Source: Oxytricha trifallax
Lineage: Eukaryota > Ciliophora > Spirotrichea > Sporadotrichida > Oxytrichidae
Length of the DNA stretch: 64,000 nucleotides
Reading direction: 5' to 3'
Assembly (NCBI GenBank): GCA_000711775.1
Contig: ARYC01018504.1
Location: 1-64,000 of the forward strand
The position numbers and the translations under genes were made by a program. This document shows positions 37,117-49,100 of the stretch, one piece after another. Every line of letters starts with the position of its first letter. Positions within the stretch are counted from its first letter, which is position 1. Under the pieces are notes generated by a model that searched no databases, was not told the origin of the DNA, and saw nothing but the letters and a program-made list of their open reading frames with translations.

Positions 37117-39282
37117 ATGATGCTTCAATTAGTCACAGTGGGCTTGGTCCTCACCTAAGCCCTCGCTAACCCACAAATCTACGAGTCAGCAGCCTCAAAG
37201 AAGTTCCTAATATAAATTTGTTTTTTTTTCATAACTTTACAATTAATTAATGAAAATAGCAGATTTATGGGGGTTTAAATAAGGATAATGTTTTTTTGGT
37301 AAAATTAATTAAAAAAATTAATTCCTTTCTCAATCATTTGAGATGCCAAAATATTTGAGTGAACCACTTAACAATCGTCCCTTAATCGGTGTCTTGACTC
37401 AACCCCTCTCAGATAACTAAAAAGCTGATCCTGCTTATGCTGGTAAATCCTCCTACATCATGGCTTCTTAAATAATAATAAATTTATAAATTTTTAACAA
37501 TAGCATACATATTTTGGAATTGACATAGTCTGATATGATAGTATATAAGATTAAAATTTTGCTTCATATATTCACTATCTTGAGAGTGCTGGAGCAAGAA
37601 CTGTTCCACTTATTTACGATGGAGATCTTGATACTGAACTCGCAAAGATTGACAAACTTAATGGAGTTTTCTACTGTGGTGGAGGAGCTGAAGGAGATTA
37701 TGATTTTTATATAAAATGCACAAAAACATGAGCTTAGTTTATTTCATAAATATTAAAAAATATAACTGTGCTTAAATAATGATGTTTTTGGTAAAAAGGT
37801 CTTCTTAAAAGTCAAGCAAATGAACGATGACGGCAACCATATGCCAATCTGGGGAACCTGCCTAGGTTTCTAAGACCTTGCTATGTACTCCGCAGATAAC
37901 TCAAATTCAATCCTAGAGAGTTTCCCCGCTGACGACAATATGTCCAATTTGAAATTCTTAGTTGACCCTAAGACCACTAAAATGTTCTCAATTTTGGGTG
38001 CAGATGCCAACGTATTCGAGAACTACAATATCACCTATAATCATCACAACTGGGGAGTCAGCCCAGATAAGTTCAAGACTGATAAGGGACTCTCATCCAT
38101 CTTCTACCCAACGTCCATTTCTAAGGATAACAATGGCAAGTCATACGTCTCAAGCATGGAGAGCAACCAATACCCATTCTTCGCCACTCAATTCCATCCA
38201 GAAAAAGCTCAATTTATTATTATACATATATTATGTTAATCAATACTTTTATTTAGATTAGATATGAATCTGGTTTTATATCCTGAATTTAATAAATTTG
38301 CAATAATTAATAATAGTTTTATATTAAAAAAATTTAGATGTCAAATTATCCATTTTTTTATTTGAATAAATATACTTTAAAAATATAAATTCTAAAAGCT
38401 CATTCCTTTATTGGTAAACTTGTATAAGAATAAATTTTAATAAGAATTTCATTCTTATTAAATTAAAAAAATAAATAAAGTTATTTTTTAAAAAATTTCA
38501 TTGATAAAAATTCATTGCATTTATATATGTTAGTTATACTTTATTAACTTTTTATATAAAATTAAATTTAAAACTATTATTTTATATTACGTAAATCTCA
38601 ATTCGTTTTCTATCCAAAGACCTAAATTGACCACTCAAACCTTAAAATTTCAAAAATTAATAAATCTCCTTATTTTGATGGATTTAAATAGTATTTAATA
38701 ATAAATAACTTATAAAAAGAAGCTCTTTATCAAAATCTAATATTTTTTTTTCTTCAAATAAGCTTATTTTTTTTCTTATTTTGTAATAAGATGTCTATTA
38801 ATATTTTTTAAAATGATCTCTTTTTCAATTGAAAATTTGACATTTAAGTTAATTGACTATTTTAACATACTTTATATAAATTTCTCAAACTAAATAAGCT
38901 CTTACAATTTTGAAGACTCAGCTAAAATTTGACTTTAAGCATAAAGTATAAATATATTTGGTTTCTTACTCAACTACCGCAATCTTCTACAATAGATACT
39001 TCAGTGATTTCTTTGTGAACCAATGCAAATTAAACAACAATAATTTTGCTTCATTCGAGGAGGAACAAAGCCTCATCACTGAAAACTACAAGGCTGTCGT
39101 CTCTGCTGGTTATGATGGTTAATTATTAAATATATTTGTATTTATAATTTTCAGTAATAAATAAACATCTTATCTCTCCGTATATGAAAATGATCTACAA
39201 TAAAAATAGATATACAAATTTTCATTGTAAATTAACAATTAACATATTTAAAGAATATGGTATCGATTATGCTTTCCCATGA
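37117..39282 (+). CDS. GGH: Gamma-glutamyl hydrolase, copy A (seven MDSs)
   Basis: Seven MDSs: 37117-37208, 37327-37467, 37566-37704, 37784-38214, 38604-38638, 38974-39119, 39262-39282. Pointers TTCCT, GCTTC, ATGAT, CTCAATT, ACTCAA and ATGGT join them to 335 codons with TGA at 39280-39282. MMLQLVTVGLVLTQALANPQ is a signal peptide. RPLIGVLTQPLSD, YCGGGAEGDYD, the nucleophile block MPIWGTCLGF and the His block TQFHPEK identify class I glutamine amidotransferase-like gamma-glutamyl hydrolase, which trims the polyglutamate tail of folates in the lysosome or outside the cell. Copy A has Gln after GTCLGF where copy B has Glu. IES lengths: 118, 98, 79, 389, 335 and 142 bp. Confidence 0.95.
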
Positions 39283-40195
39283 ACAATGAATTCCAAAGGA
39301 AACTTATCAAATTATCCTTAATATAAACTCTCTGGAATTAATTGATCTCAAAGTATATAATGATTATAAATTAAACTAATTTTAATGTTTGGATTAGAAT
39401 CTGAATGCTAAATTAGTTGTTTACTGTCATTCTTGCTTTAAGAATTAATATAATTTTGTAAAATTTTCTATCTAAAGCAATTTATCATTAAAATGAGTAT
39501 CTATTTTATATAAAAAGCAATGTTAATTTCCAATATTGCAGGAATACATTTTAAATTGGGAAATTATAATTAAATAAATCAAAATTAATTCAAATTCATG
39601 GCATTTAAAGTTGTCCAATTTGAACGATACTAGGCTCGTTCGATAGGGAATTTAAAATTAGCTGGACTTTGTTATTGGCGGTACTATTTTATCGCATCCC
39701 TGGAGCGAGATAACTTGACTTTAATTAAACTCTTCTAAATTCATTAAATTATACCCTTACATTAAAGTCGGGTTATCTCGCTCCAGGGATGCGATAAAAT
39801 AGTACCGCCAATAACAAAGTCCAGCTAATTTTAAATTCCCTATCGAACGAGCCCAAGATCGTTTAAATTGGACAACTTTAACTGCCAAGATATTGATTTA
39901 TTATAAATTTAATTATAATTAATTTTCCAAATTTGAATGTATTCCTACAATAATTACATAAATTTATATAATAATGTAGTACATTTTATTTTTCATTATT
40001 TGATCTCATAATATCATTTCCCCTTGAATTTACCTTATATATTTAATTCAATAAAATTTAAGGGTATTTTGTATTTCTTATCTTTTATTAAAAAATATAT
40101 CGTTTTATTATATAATACTTCACCGAATAAATTTAATAATATTAAATTTGGATATATCAAAGCATTTCTTTTTAGAAAACCTTATATCACATCCT
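39283..40195. other. Spacer between the two GGH genes with MITE A2
   Basis: About 900 bp; 39536-39950 is MITE family A copy 2, the rest A/T-rich. The final 60 bp repeats the sequence before copy A, including TTAGAAAACCTTAYATCACA just upstream of the start codon. No gene seen. Confidence 0.7.
39536..39950. mobile_element. MITE family A, copy 2
   Basis: 415 bp, inverted repeat with tips TTGCAGGAATACATT and AATGTATTCCTACAA and flanking TA. Arms share AATTAGCTGGACTTTG, TTGGCGGTACTATTTTATCG and GAGCGAGATAACTTGACT, complementary across a short loop near 39740. No ORF. Lies between the GGH genes. Confidence 0.93.
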
Positions 40196-43100
40196 ATGAT
40201 GCTTCAATTAGTCACAGTGGGCTTGGCACTAACCTCAGCCCTTGCTAACCCATAAATCTACGAGTCAGCAGCCTCAAAGAAATTCTACATATTAATATAA
40301 ATTCATAATCTTAAACAAATAAATATTTCAAATTTATTTTTATTTCTTTGTAAACTCTATTATAATTAATATACTAAGGTTATGATAATTGAATTTTTTT
40401 AAAAAAAACTAATACAAATATTGTTAGAATGCATTCGATGAGAAATAATTTAGTAATAAATTAATTAATAATCAAATTAGTGGCAGTTGACTATCTCGAA
40501 ACCAAGGCAATATGGTATTTGTTCGATAGAGAATTCAAAATTAGCTTGAGTTTACTATTGGCGGTATCCCCTTTCACATTCCTGAATAGAGATAAATCGA
40601 ATTTAATTTTTGGTGATTTTTTTAGTTGATTTCAATGCAAAAATTAAATTCGATTTATCTCTATTCAGGAATGTGAAAGGGGATACCGCCAATAGTAAAG
40701 TCAAGCTAATTTTGAATTCTCTATCGAACAAATACCATATTGCCTAGGTTTAGAGATAGTCAACTGCCACTAATTTGATTATTAATTAATTTATTACTAA
40801 TTTATTTCTCATCGAATGTATTCCTACAATAAAAATACCATATATTTTAAGAAATATTTCAATGTAACTTAATGTCTTTTAAAATAGTAAAATATAAATA
40901 TATTTTAAATTCCTGTCTCAATCTTTTGAGATGCCAAAATATTTAAGACAACCAGTTAACAATCGCCCTTTGATTGGTGTCTTGACACAACCCCTCTCAG
41001 ACAGCCAAATGTCAGATCCCGCTTATGATGGTAAAACTTCCTACATCATGGCTTCATATATATTTAAATTTTTTATTAATATAATGGAAACATATTGAGC
41101 AAACTTGACTTTTAGAACAGAAAAGAAAATTGTAGTATAGGAACTAATAATTTAGAAATTTTCATACATTAACTATATTGAAAGTGGTGGAGCAAGAACT
41201 GTCCCATTAATTTACGATGGGGATTTAGATACTGAACTTGCAAAGCTCGATAAACTTAATGGTGTCCTCTACTGTGGTGGATCAGGCGCTGGAGATTATG
41301 ATTTTTTAACAATTTTTTATGTAGTTAATTAAACTCTGTAATTTAAACGAGGATTTATTTTATTAAAAAATTTAATTTGAATTGATTACTTTGGCAAGAA
41401 GGTCTTCGAAAAAGTAAAGTAAATGAACGATGACGGCCAATACATGCCAATCTGGGGTACCTGCCTCGGTTTTGAAGATCTCGCTATGTATACCTCAGAT
41501 GACTCAGACACAGTTCTCGAGAGATTTGCAGCTGACGACGAAAGTTACAGTGTAAAATTCTTGGTTGATCCCAAAACCACTAAAATGTTCTCAATTTTGG
41601 GTTCAGATGCTAATGTATTTGAAAACTACAATATTACATACAATCATCACAGCTGGGGAGTCGGACCTGATAGATTTAAGACCGACAAGGGACTTTCTTC
41701 CATTTTTTACCCAACTTCAATCTCCTACGACAATAATGGAGTACCTTTTGTTTCATCAATGGAGAGCAAGAAATACCCATTTTTCGGTACCTAGTTCCAT
41801 CCAGAGAAAGCTTAATTTATATGATTTTCTTTTAAAAAAATATAATCAAAATTTTTGACAAATTTTCTTGCACCTGTTATTGTAAGTGCACAAAAATTTG
41901 AAAGTAAAATTAAGAAGTTAAAGGTTAATTTTCGTTAAATAGCATTTCAAATTGAATAGGACTCAAATATTATTCAAAAAAATTAAACTTAAAAATCAAA
42001 TTTAGGTTTATTATTTTTCAAAACTATCAAGTAGTAATTAAACTATTTATTAATCTAAGATTTGCAAAATAAAAATGAAAATATAATTTCTAAATAACTG
42101 AATGATATTGAATTGTATTAAAATCTGCTTTATGCAATGAATTATTTTACTTAATTTTTATAAGAAAAAATTTTATTTTTAAAATTACCCAATTACTTAA
42201 TTAGCAATTATATTAATGGACATTTATATTAGAATTTGTGGCATCATTATAAAAATATAAAATGAATTATATATTGTTGTTAAAAATAAAATATATATTT
42301 GGCAAAAAATATTAATAAGGTCTAACTTAACTATTATATTCAAACTTATCATAATTTTTCCACAATGCCCTTATTTTGAGAATTTACATTAATTTATATT
42401 AAGCTCAATTCATTTTCTATCCAAAAACTAAAATTGACCACTCTAAGTTCAAATATTAATTTAAATTAAATAAATTTTCGATTAAAGAAAAAAACAACTA
42501 TTATTTTTTTAAAAATAATTATGAATATATTTCGTGAATTTCCTAAAGTTTAGATTTCCAATTTTTTTCATTATTATATTTGTAAATCAATAATTCTAAA
42601 GCTTTAAATAAAATAATACAAATTGATGATGATTAACTAGTTGAACTCAAATTAAATTATTTAACAATTCACTGTTTAATACAAAATTAAACCATCAATT
42701 TTAGTCGTGACGTAGACGTATCTGAAGTGAGTTGACGTGACAAATTCTGTGACGTGGCAGTCATGAAATAGAAAAACTCCAAAAACCACCTCGCCCCCCA
42801 TTCCACTTCTCTCTGTACCGAGATGCATACGAGGCAAGAGCCTAGCTATTGACTAAGAGTATCTCCCGCAGAGCTCGCAGAGATCTGCTTCCTGTAAACA
42901 ATTAAAGGGGAGTCTGGAGAAAACTCTTACCAGGTTCCACCGCTGATGATATAGTAGTCTCTGTCCTTTCGATGTGGTAGCCTCATTAACCCGACCTGGT
43001 GTGGGAGTAAAATCATTATTGTTGCTTCTATGGTTCTCATCGTCTCACTTTTGAAGGTTGAGCACCACCTTCATCCTGCTCCCTATTACCTAGGAAGCTG

Positions 43101-44780
43101 AACTCATGCCAGGTATCTCATCTAATGCAGGGAAATCCTTAGCGTGCAGACAACTCGAGGAGATTAGGATCTGACAGATTGAACCCCGCCGACTGGCCCC
43201 TAATGCGGTGAACCCAGCAACCCCTGCCTACCTTCAGCAGGTCTTAGTGTAGTAGAAAGCTCTATTAGAAAGTCTCCAGCCTCGAGCCCCTGTGGGTCGC
43301 CCTATCCTTATAACTTTCTAATATAAAATACAAATTAAAAAAATTGTCACATTAAAATTTAACTGTATACAGTTTCTTTTATGATTATTAAATTTTCTCT
43401 TTAACCTTTTACGTGACTCATGGAAACTACATTCATAAAAAATATTGAAAACAGCGATTTAATTATATATTTCCTTTATGTCAAAATATCTAAATTTGGC
43501 GGTATTTTAAAAAAGAAATATTGACTTCATAAAATATAATGAAAAAGGATAAATTTTCTTTTTAAAGTATTTTGGAATTATGATAAAATTTGATAACATC
43601 TTTTAAAGAAACAATAATGTGAGCTTAAACTAATAAATTTTATATGCTATATGTGTTTTGAAATTCAAAACTTTTATATTGATTTGGAAAAGTACTTTTG
43701 TTTTGTTTTAAGTTATCAGCTTTTTTAAAAGAAATTTTGTAATAAAAAATACAAGATATTTGATATTTTTATTGTTTCATTCAAATAGGTTTAAATTAAT
43801 ATCTGTATATATATGCCTTTACTAATTCTAAATTATTAATCATTAGTTTAGATTTTCTTTTAAAATTAATTTGTCATTCTCAAACTATTATTGATATGTA
43901 AAATAATCAAATTATAGTAAATAGAGAAAGTTAGGAAACTATATTATAGTAATTATTGAAATTGATAATTGATAATTTCTTTGCAGAAACTAAAAAAGAA
44001 AATACAAATGAAAATCCTTTCTTAATTTGCTAAAAATATTTGAGGTTAAGTATATTTAGAGTTATATAAAATAATTTTTTTAACATAAAATTAAAGTAAT
44101 ACTTGCTCATTAGTTATTATACTGCAAAATTATACTAAAAACGATCTCTATAGATAATAATTAATATTTAAACCTTTGAAATATTATTAATAAAATATAA
44201 GTAAGCATTCATATTCTAAATAAATTTATACTAAACTAAGGAATTAATCAAGAGATACTTAGCTTTTTTAATAGTTAATTTATTAAGATTCTTATGATAA
44301 TAAATATTTTGCAATACTCTACTAATTTGTAATATAAATAATGCATGATATACGAATTCCCTATAATAATATATAATACATTTTAAATGCTAAACTCATA
44401 TAAATTATAATAAAATATCCACCAGTAAATTCCGGGTTATAAACTCAACTATCTCAATTTTCTACAATAGATACTTCAGTGACTTCTTTGTAAACTAATG
44501 CAAATTGAACGAGAACCATTTCGATTCATTCGAGGAGGAGCAAAGCCTTATTACTCAAAACTTCAAGGTTATCGTTTCTGCTGGCTACGACGGTGTTTAA
44601 TATTATTAATTTAATTTTCATATATAATTCTCTATAACTTGTTTAATTTAAATTTATTTACCACTTTGAGTTACAATCAATATTGACTAATAAAAGCAAA
44701 TAATATTCATAATTTTTATTCAATTTCAAAAGACAATTAACTAATTTATTTTATACGGTGTTGACTACGCTTTCCCATGA
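40196..44780 (+). CDS. GGH: Gamma-glutamyl hydrolase, copy B (seven MDSs)
   Basis: Seven MDSs: 40196-40285, 40913-41058, 41167-41298, 41389-41812, 42406-42443, 44447-44597, 44763-44780. Pointers AAATTC, TTCATA, GATTA, AAGCT, ACTC and ACGGTGTT join them to 333 codons with TGA at 44778-44780. Signal peptide MMLQLVTVGLALTSALANPQ; catalytic blocks MPIWGTCLGFEDLAMYTSDD and the His block FHPEK are intact. Same MDS architecture as copy A, two codons shorter at the third junction. IESs are 627, 108, 90, 593, 2003 and 165 bp; the first is filled by a MITE and the fifth contains a GC-rich coding relic. Confidence 0.95.
40421..40829. mobile_element. MITE family A, copy 3, inside a GGH-B IES
   Basis: 409 bp, tips TTGTTAGAATGCATTCGATG and complement ending ATTCCTACAA, flanking TA. 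Near-perfect arms with TATTGGCGGTATCCCC and GAATAGAGATAAATCGAATT. It occupies most of the first, 627-bp IES (40280-40906), whereas the corresponding IES of copy A is 118 bp and empty; insertion therefore followed the gene duplication. Confidence 0.93.
42690..43325 (+). pseudogene. GC-rich coding relic in the fifth GGH-B IES
   Basis: About 630 bp of roughly 50% G+C inside a 2003-bp A/T-rich IES. The right half reads RRLAPNAVNPATPAYLQQVL followed by VQQKALLESLQPRAPVGRPI in the ciliate code; an in-frame TGA precedes it. The left half has no clear frame. No terminal inverted repeats found. Probably debris of a transposable element ORF; family not recognised. Confidence 0.5.
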
Positions 44781-45727
44781 ACAATAAGTTGATAAGGATG
44801 CCTATCAAATTAAAAAATCTTTGGTAATTACTTGATTATAAAGTGTTAGATGAAGTAAAAAGAGAATAATTTTTTAGATTTGGATTTTGATCTGAATGCA
44901 ATAAGTTATTTCTTTTGTTCTTTGCCTTAATAATCATAATAATTTTGTAAAATTTCAATCTAAAAGCAATTAATAATTTCAAGTTTATATTTTGAATTTG
45001 ATGCAAGTTAAGAGAGAATAAATTTAATTAATTTTTATAAATTTATAGGAGCTAACAAATTTTAAGTAATAAGTTTTCCAAAGATATCTTTTGATATATT
45101 TTAAATGGCTATGATAGCAGTTTAATTAAATAATTATAATACAACAAAACAATTTTATTTTTTGAGAATTCTTTATAGTATATTGATAATATTTTTATTA
45201 TCCCTCTTACTATATAAATTAATATACATTTCATTAAAGTATTTGATTCTATTATAAATGAAAGATTTAAAATTAATTATATAGAATAGATAACTAAATT
45301 AAATATGAGTTTAGGATTCAAAGGCAGAGTAAAATATTATTAAATAAATCTTTATAGTGAATTTATTACCCAAATAATGAGATTTTGTATAAAAATTTAA
45401 ATTAAATTACTTTAGATCATTGATTATCAATTATTAGATAGTTAGTTAGTAAATCACCTAGGTAAGTAGTTTTTTATTAGCTTTTACTTTAACTAAAATA
45501 TGAGATTATTTTATAGTTTTTATTAAATTAACATAATTTTTTTCAAAAAAGTTAATTAATACTTACTACAAGTAAAATTTATAAAAATATATTCTAAATC
45601 ATATCTATAATAGTAAGATTAAAACTTTTATAATATATTTAAAATTAATTTCATTCATTTTCTTAATGCTATTTTATTCTGCTTTTCTTCGTCTTACTTA
45701 AATCTTACTTATAATTAAATTATTATA
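44781..45727. other. AT-rich stretch without a gene
   Basis: About 950 bp, very A/T-rich, no coding blocks or pointers found. Intergenic germline DNA between GGH-B and the MITE at 45728. Confidence 0.55.
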
Positions 45728-46128
45728 TTGTAGGAATAAATTAATTAGGAAAATTAAATCTTAATTAAATTAATAAAAGTGGCAGTTAATTTTCTTGAAA
45801 CCTAGACAATATGGCACTTGTTTGAGGGATAATTTATATTCAGCTGGACTTTACTATTCGTGGCACACCTTTATCGGACTATAGAAGTGAGATAATTCTA
45901 TTTTAATTTTTGAAAAAATTCATCTAAACAAATCACCACTAATCAAAGTTAATATATCTCACTCGATGGATTTCAAAATATTACTTCAAATAATAAGTAC
46001 AGCTGATTTTGAATTCTCTCTCGAACAAGTACCATATTGTCTAGGTTTCCAGAAAGTTAACTGCCACGAATTTAATTTTTAATTAATTTAATTTATTTTA
46101 TTTTTCCCAAATTATTTAATTTTTATAA
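45728..46128. mobile_element. MITE family A, copy 4 (diverged)
   Basis: Left tip TTGTAGGAATAAATT next to TA. Internal blocks GTGGCAGTTAATTTTCTTGA, AGCTGGACTTTACTATTC and their partners (CAGCTGATTTTGAATTCTCT, GTTAACTGCCACGAATT) match the family, but arms have many mismatches and the right tip is eroded. An older copy just 3' of the membrane-protein gene. Confidence 0.75.
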
Positions 46129-46159
46129 TATAATATTTAGATTATAACGTATAAATTTA

Positions 46160-49100
46160 TTTCCCCTTTTAATCTTTGACGCTTTCTTGTAAATTAACAT
46201 CACTATTAGATTTCTTCTTACTTTTAGAATTTGTGCGGATCTTGGTGCTTTATTGCTTGGAGCTGCTTTTATGATAGGATTTAGTGGGAGATTAAAAATT
46301 ATCGCTTTTAATGACAGTTTTCTTCTTTTTTATGGATGTTGCTCTTTGTGCCTGAATTAAATTCTAAGATATGTTATCATTAGAAATTATTACAAGGAAA
46401 TTATATATAAATATATTCTGATAAAAATAAATGATATGGGGAATTTAAAAATATATAGGATCATATAAATATAGAATTAAATAAAAATTCTTTAAAAGAA
46501 CCTCTTTAATTATTTATTTATCATCGATTGGCTAGTTGAAATTTTAAAATTCTTGCAGCTCTTTCAGCTCATCCTCAAATATTAAATTTTGAAGAAGTCG
46601 CTTGCTTTTCTAATTTTTTTAAGAATTTATATATAAATCCCGCATTTCCTTCCCTATTTCAGATTAGCTATTTGATAAATAAAATATTATCATAAAATAT
46701 ATTAAAGTTTTGTATTTAATTTCAATGAGAATCTGTTTAAAAAGTATAAATTTTTAGATTGAAAAATCCAAATCTTTTCCATTTAAATTTATTGTGATAA
46801 AAAAATAAATTTTGCCTTATTTTCTTAATACAATTAATTTGATAAAAGTTTCTAAGAAGTAAAAAGATAATTTAAGATTTTTTTTTTTACAAAATGTAAA
46901 ATGAAACTTTTGGTATATCCTACTCCAATAAATTATTAATAATTTATAGTTATAATAAATAATATGTCTATAAGATTATATATTCGCAATAATAATTTAG
47001 GATCTATTGAAAACACTAGCCTTATTAGATAGTGACAATTAGTTTCTTAAAGTAGGCTGAGAACTTAAACTTTTATTTCCCGAAATCGTAGTGATACTTA
47101 ATTTCTAATCATTATTTTCAATGCTCAATATATTATTCCTGGAAAAAAACTAGATTTCAATAATTATGTTAAGAGTATGTATTTCTTTAAGAATAGATAA
47201 ATATTGATGAATATTGTTCAAATATGGAATGAGGTCTCGTTAAAATTTAGTTAGAGAGAGGTGACCTAGCGATTCAGCGATTCTCGCTTTCTTGAAAAAT
47301 CTAATGATATCTAATTCTTTCTACAAGTGTAAGACTCCTTCCTTTAAGATTATTTCTTGAATTATTTGTTAAAATATGGAATAATTCAAAGTCATAAATC
47401 AAAATCCTACATTTAAAGAAAGAAAATATAAGAAAAGTCAATAATTCAAATAAATTTTGTTAACTGAATATAAAATATATATCTTGAAGTGTTAACTTTC
47501 TTCTCTTGCAAGGGCAGCACGCTCTGATTATTTTATCAAGGATATATTATTAAAAGGAAAACTCAAGTTCCTTAGTTTATGAAAGTCTCATCATCACTTT
47601 GTTTAGTATAGGATCTTACTACAAACTATTAAATATCTTAACATTTGAAAAATCAACTCATTTTTTAAAAATATTTACACTCTTAAACTATTATCAAGAA
47701 CTAGGTATTTTTATTCTTTCAACGGTCTACTGGAATTTGGCAAGTCAATATCGCTGTCATTTCTGTTTCTTTGATCAATCAAAACCCCAAAACCCCTTAA
47801 TGAGGTTTATAAGTGCTTTGATTTGTAGGGAATTTGTTTGGGGTTGGGGTTATTAATAGGTTTTAATGTGAAATTTATAGTAAATGTATTTAATTTAATC
47901 ACTCAAAATGCACTTTTGGATCATGTGGGAGAGGTCTGAAGTTTATTTTACTTAACCACAACTCTATCTTCTCTAATGTTATGTCTGATCTAGAGTTTGG
48001 TTTTAAGATTATTGATTCTGCCATTTATTTTAATGATTGAGATACTCTGGTTTTGTCTATAAATTACTTGATTCTTTACTTAGCATCTTTCTCACACCTT
48101 GTAGAGTAGTAATCATTCCGAGGCATATCGCACTCTATTATTATTGCTGCTAAAGCCCACACATCCCATTGATAGTCTCCATCTCTCCAGTCTTCTCTTT
48201 CAGGATAATAGCCTGGAGTTCCCATAACACTTCCTAGCCTTGATACTTCTACCCTTAATGCTCTGTTGAAGTCAATAATTGTCACTCTTACAGGTGAGAA
48301 GTTTATCATAATATTCTCTGGTTTCAAATCTCTATGAACAAAGCCTAACTTATGTAGCTCTTTTATACCTTGTAAGGTTTAAGTTGCTATCAAAGCAAGC
48401 TACTTATGATTCCTTTGATCAGTAATAAAATCTCTGAGGGTCATTTCATAGAATGGGAGTCTGAAAGCAACATGATCCTTCGCAAGGAGAACAGCATCTA
48501 GCTTGATTTAGTAACTACACTCTTTAAACTTTGCTTGAGTGAGTACTTGATACTCATTTGTGAACTCCATCTAATATTTATCATCACTTAAGAGATAGTT
48601 GAAGGGATACACCTTGTATGCATACTGATGATCATTGATAACTTTCTTATCAAAGGAGTCTTCTAATATAAGGTAGCTTTAAAGTGAAGTGTCTAGGTCA
48701 ACTTAGGCAAGAACTGGAATCTTTTTATATTGAATTTTAATCATAATCTTTGTGATTTCAGATGCTAGTAGGTTGCGTGATTTCCTCACATATTCTGATT
48801 CACAAGCTTGTTCGAGCTCTACCATTTTCGAAGATTCTCTTGCTTTTCTTTTGTTAAGTAGCTTCAATTCATCTTCATGCTTTTCAATCTCTAAATCTTT
48901 CTTGTGAGCTTTTAAAAGATGCTTCCTTAAATCTCTAGTATGAGCATACTGCTTATGGCACTCGAAGCAATCATACTTTCCGTCGATTTTATCGTGCTTT
49001 AAGTAAACTGTTGGCTTGGCTTCTCTATGCTCTTTCATATGCCTATACCAACTAGATTTATGAGCGAAGTCTCTCTCACACTTCTCACAAAAGTTACTTC

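Noticed and set aside
37962..41858. Alternative-frame ORFs of 97-99 codons within both GGH genes.
   Set aside because: They overlap the catalytic MDS in another frame; they look alike only because the genes are paralogues.
47780..47796. C4A4C4 tract taken as an internal telomere or chromosome end.
   Set aside because: It is the tip of a transposon with a matching inverted end 4.7 kb away and an AAT target duplication.
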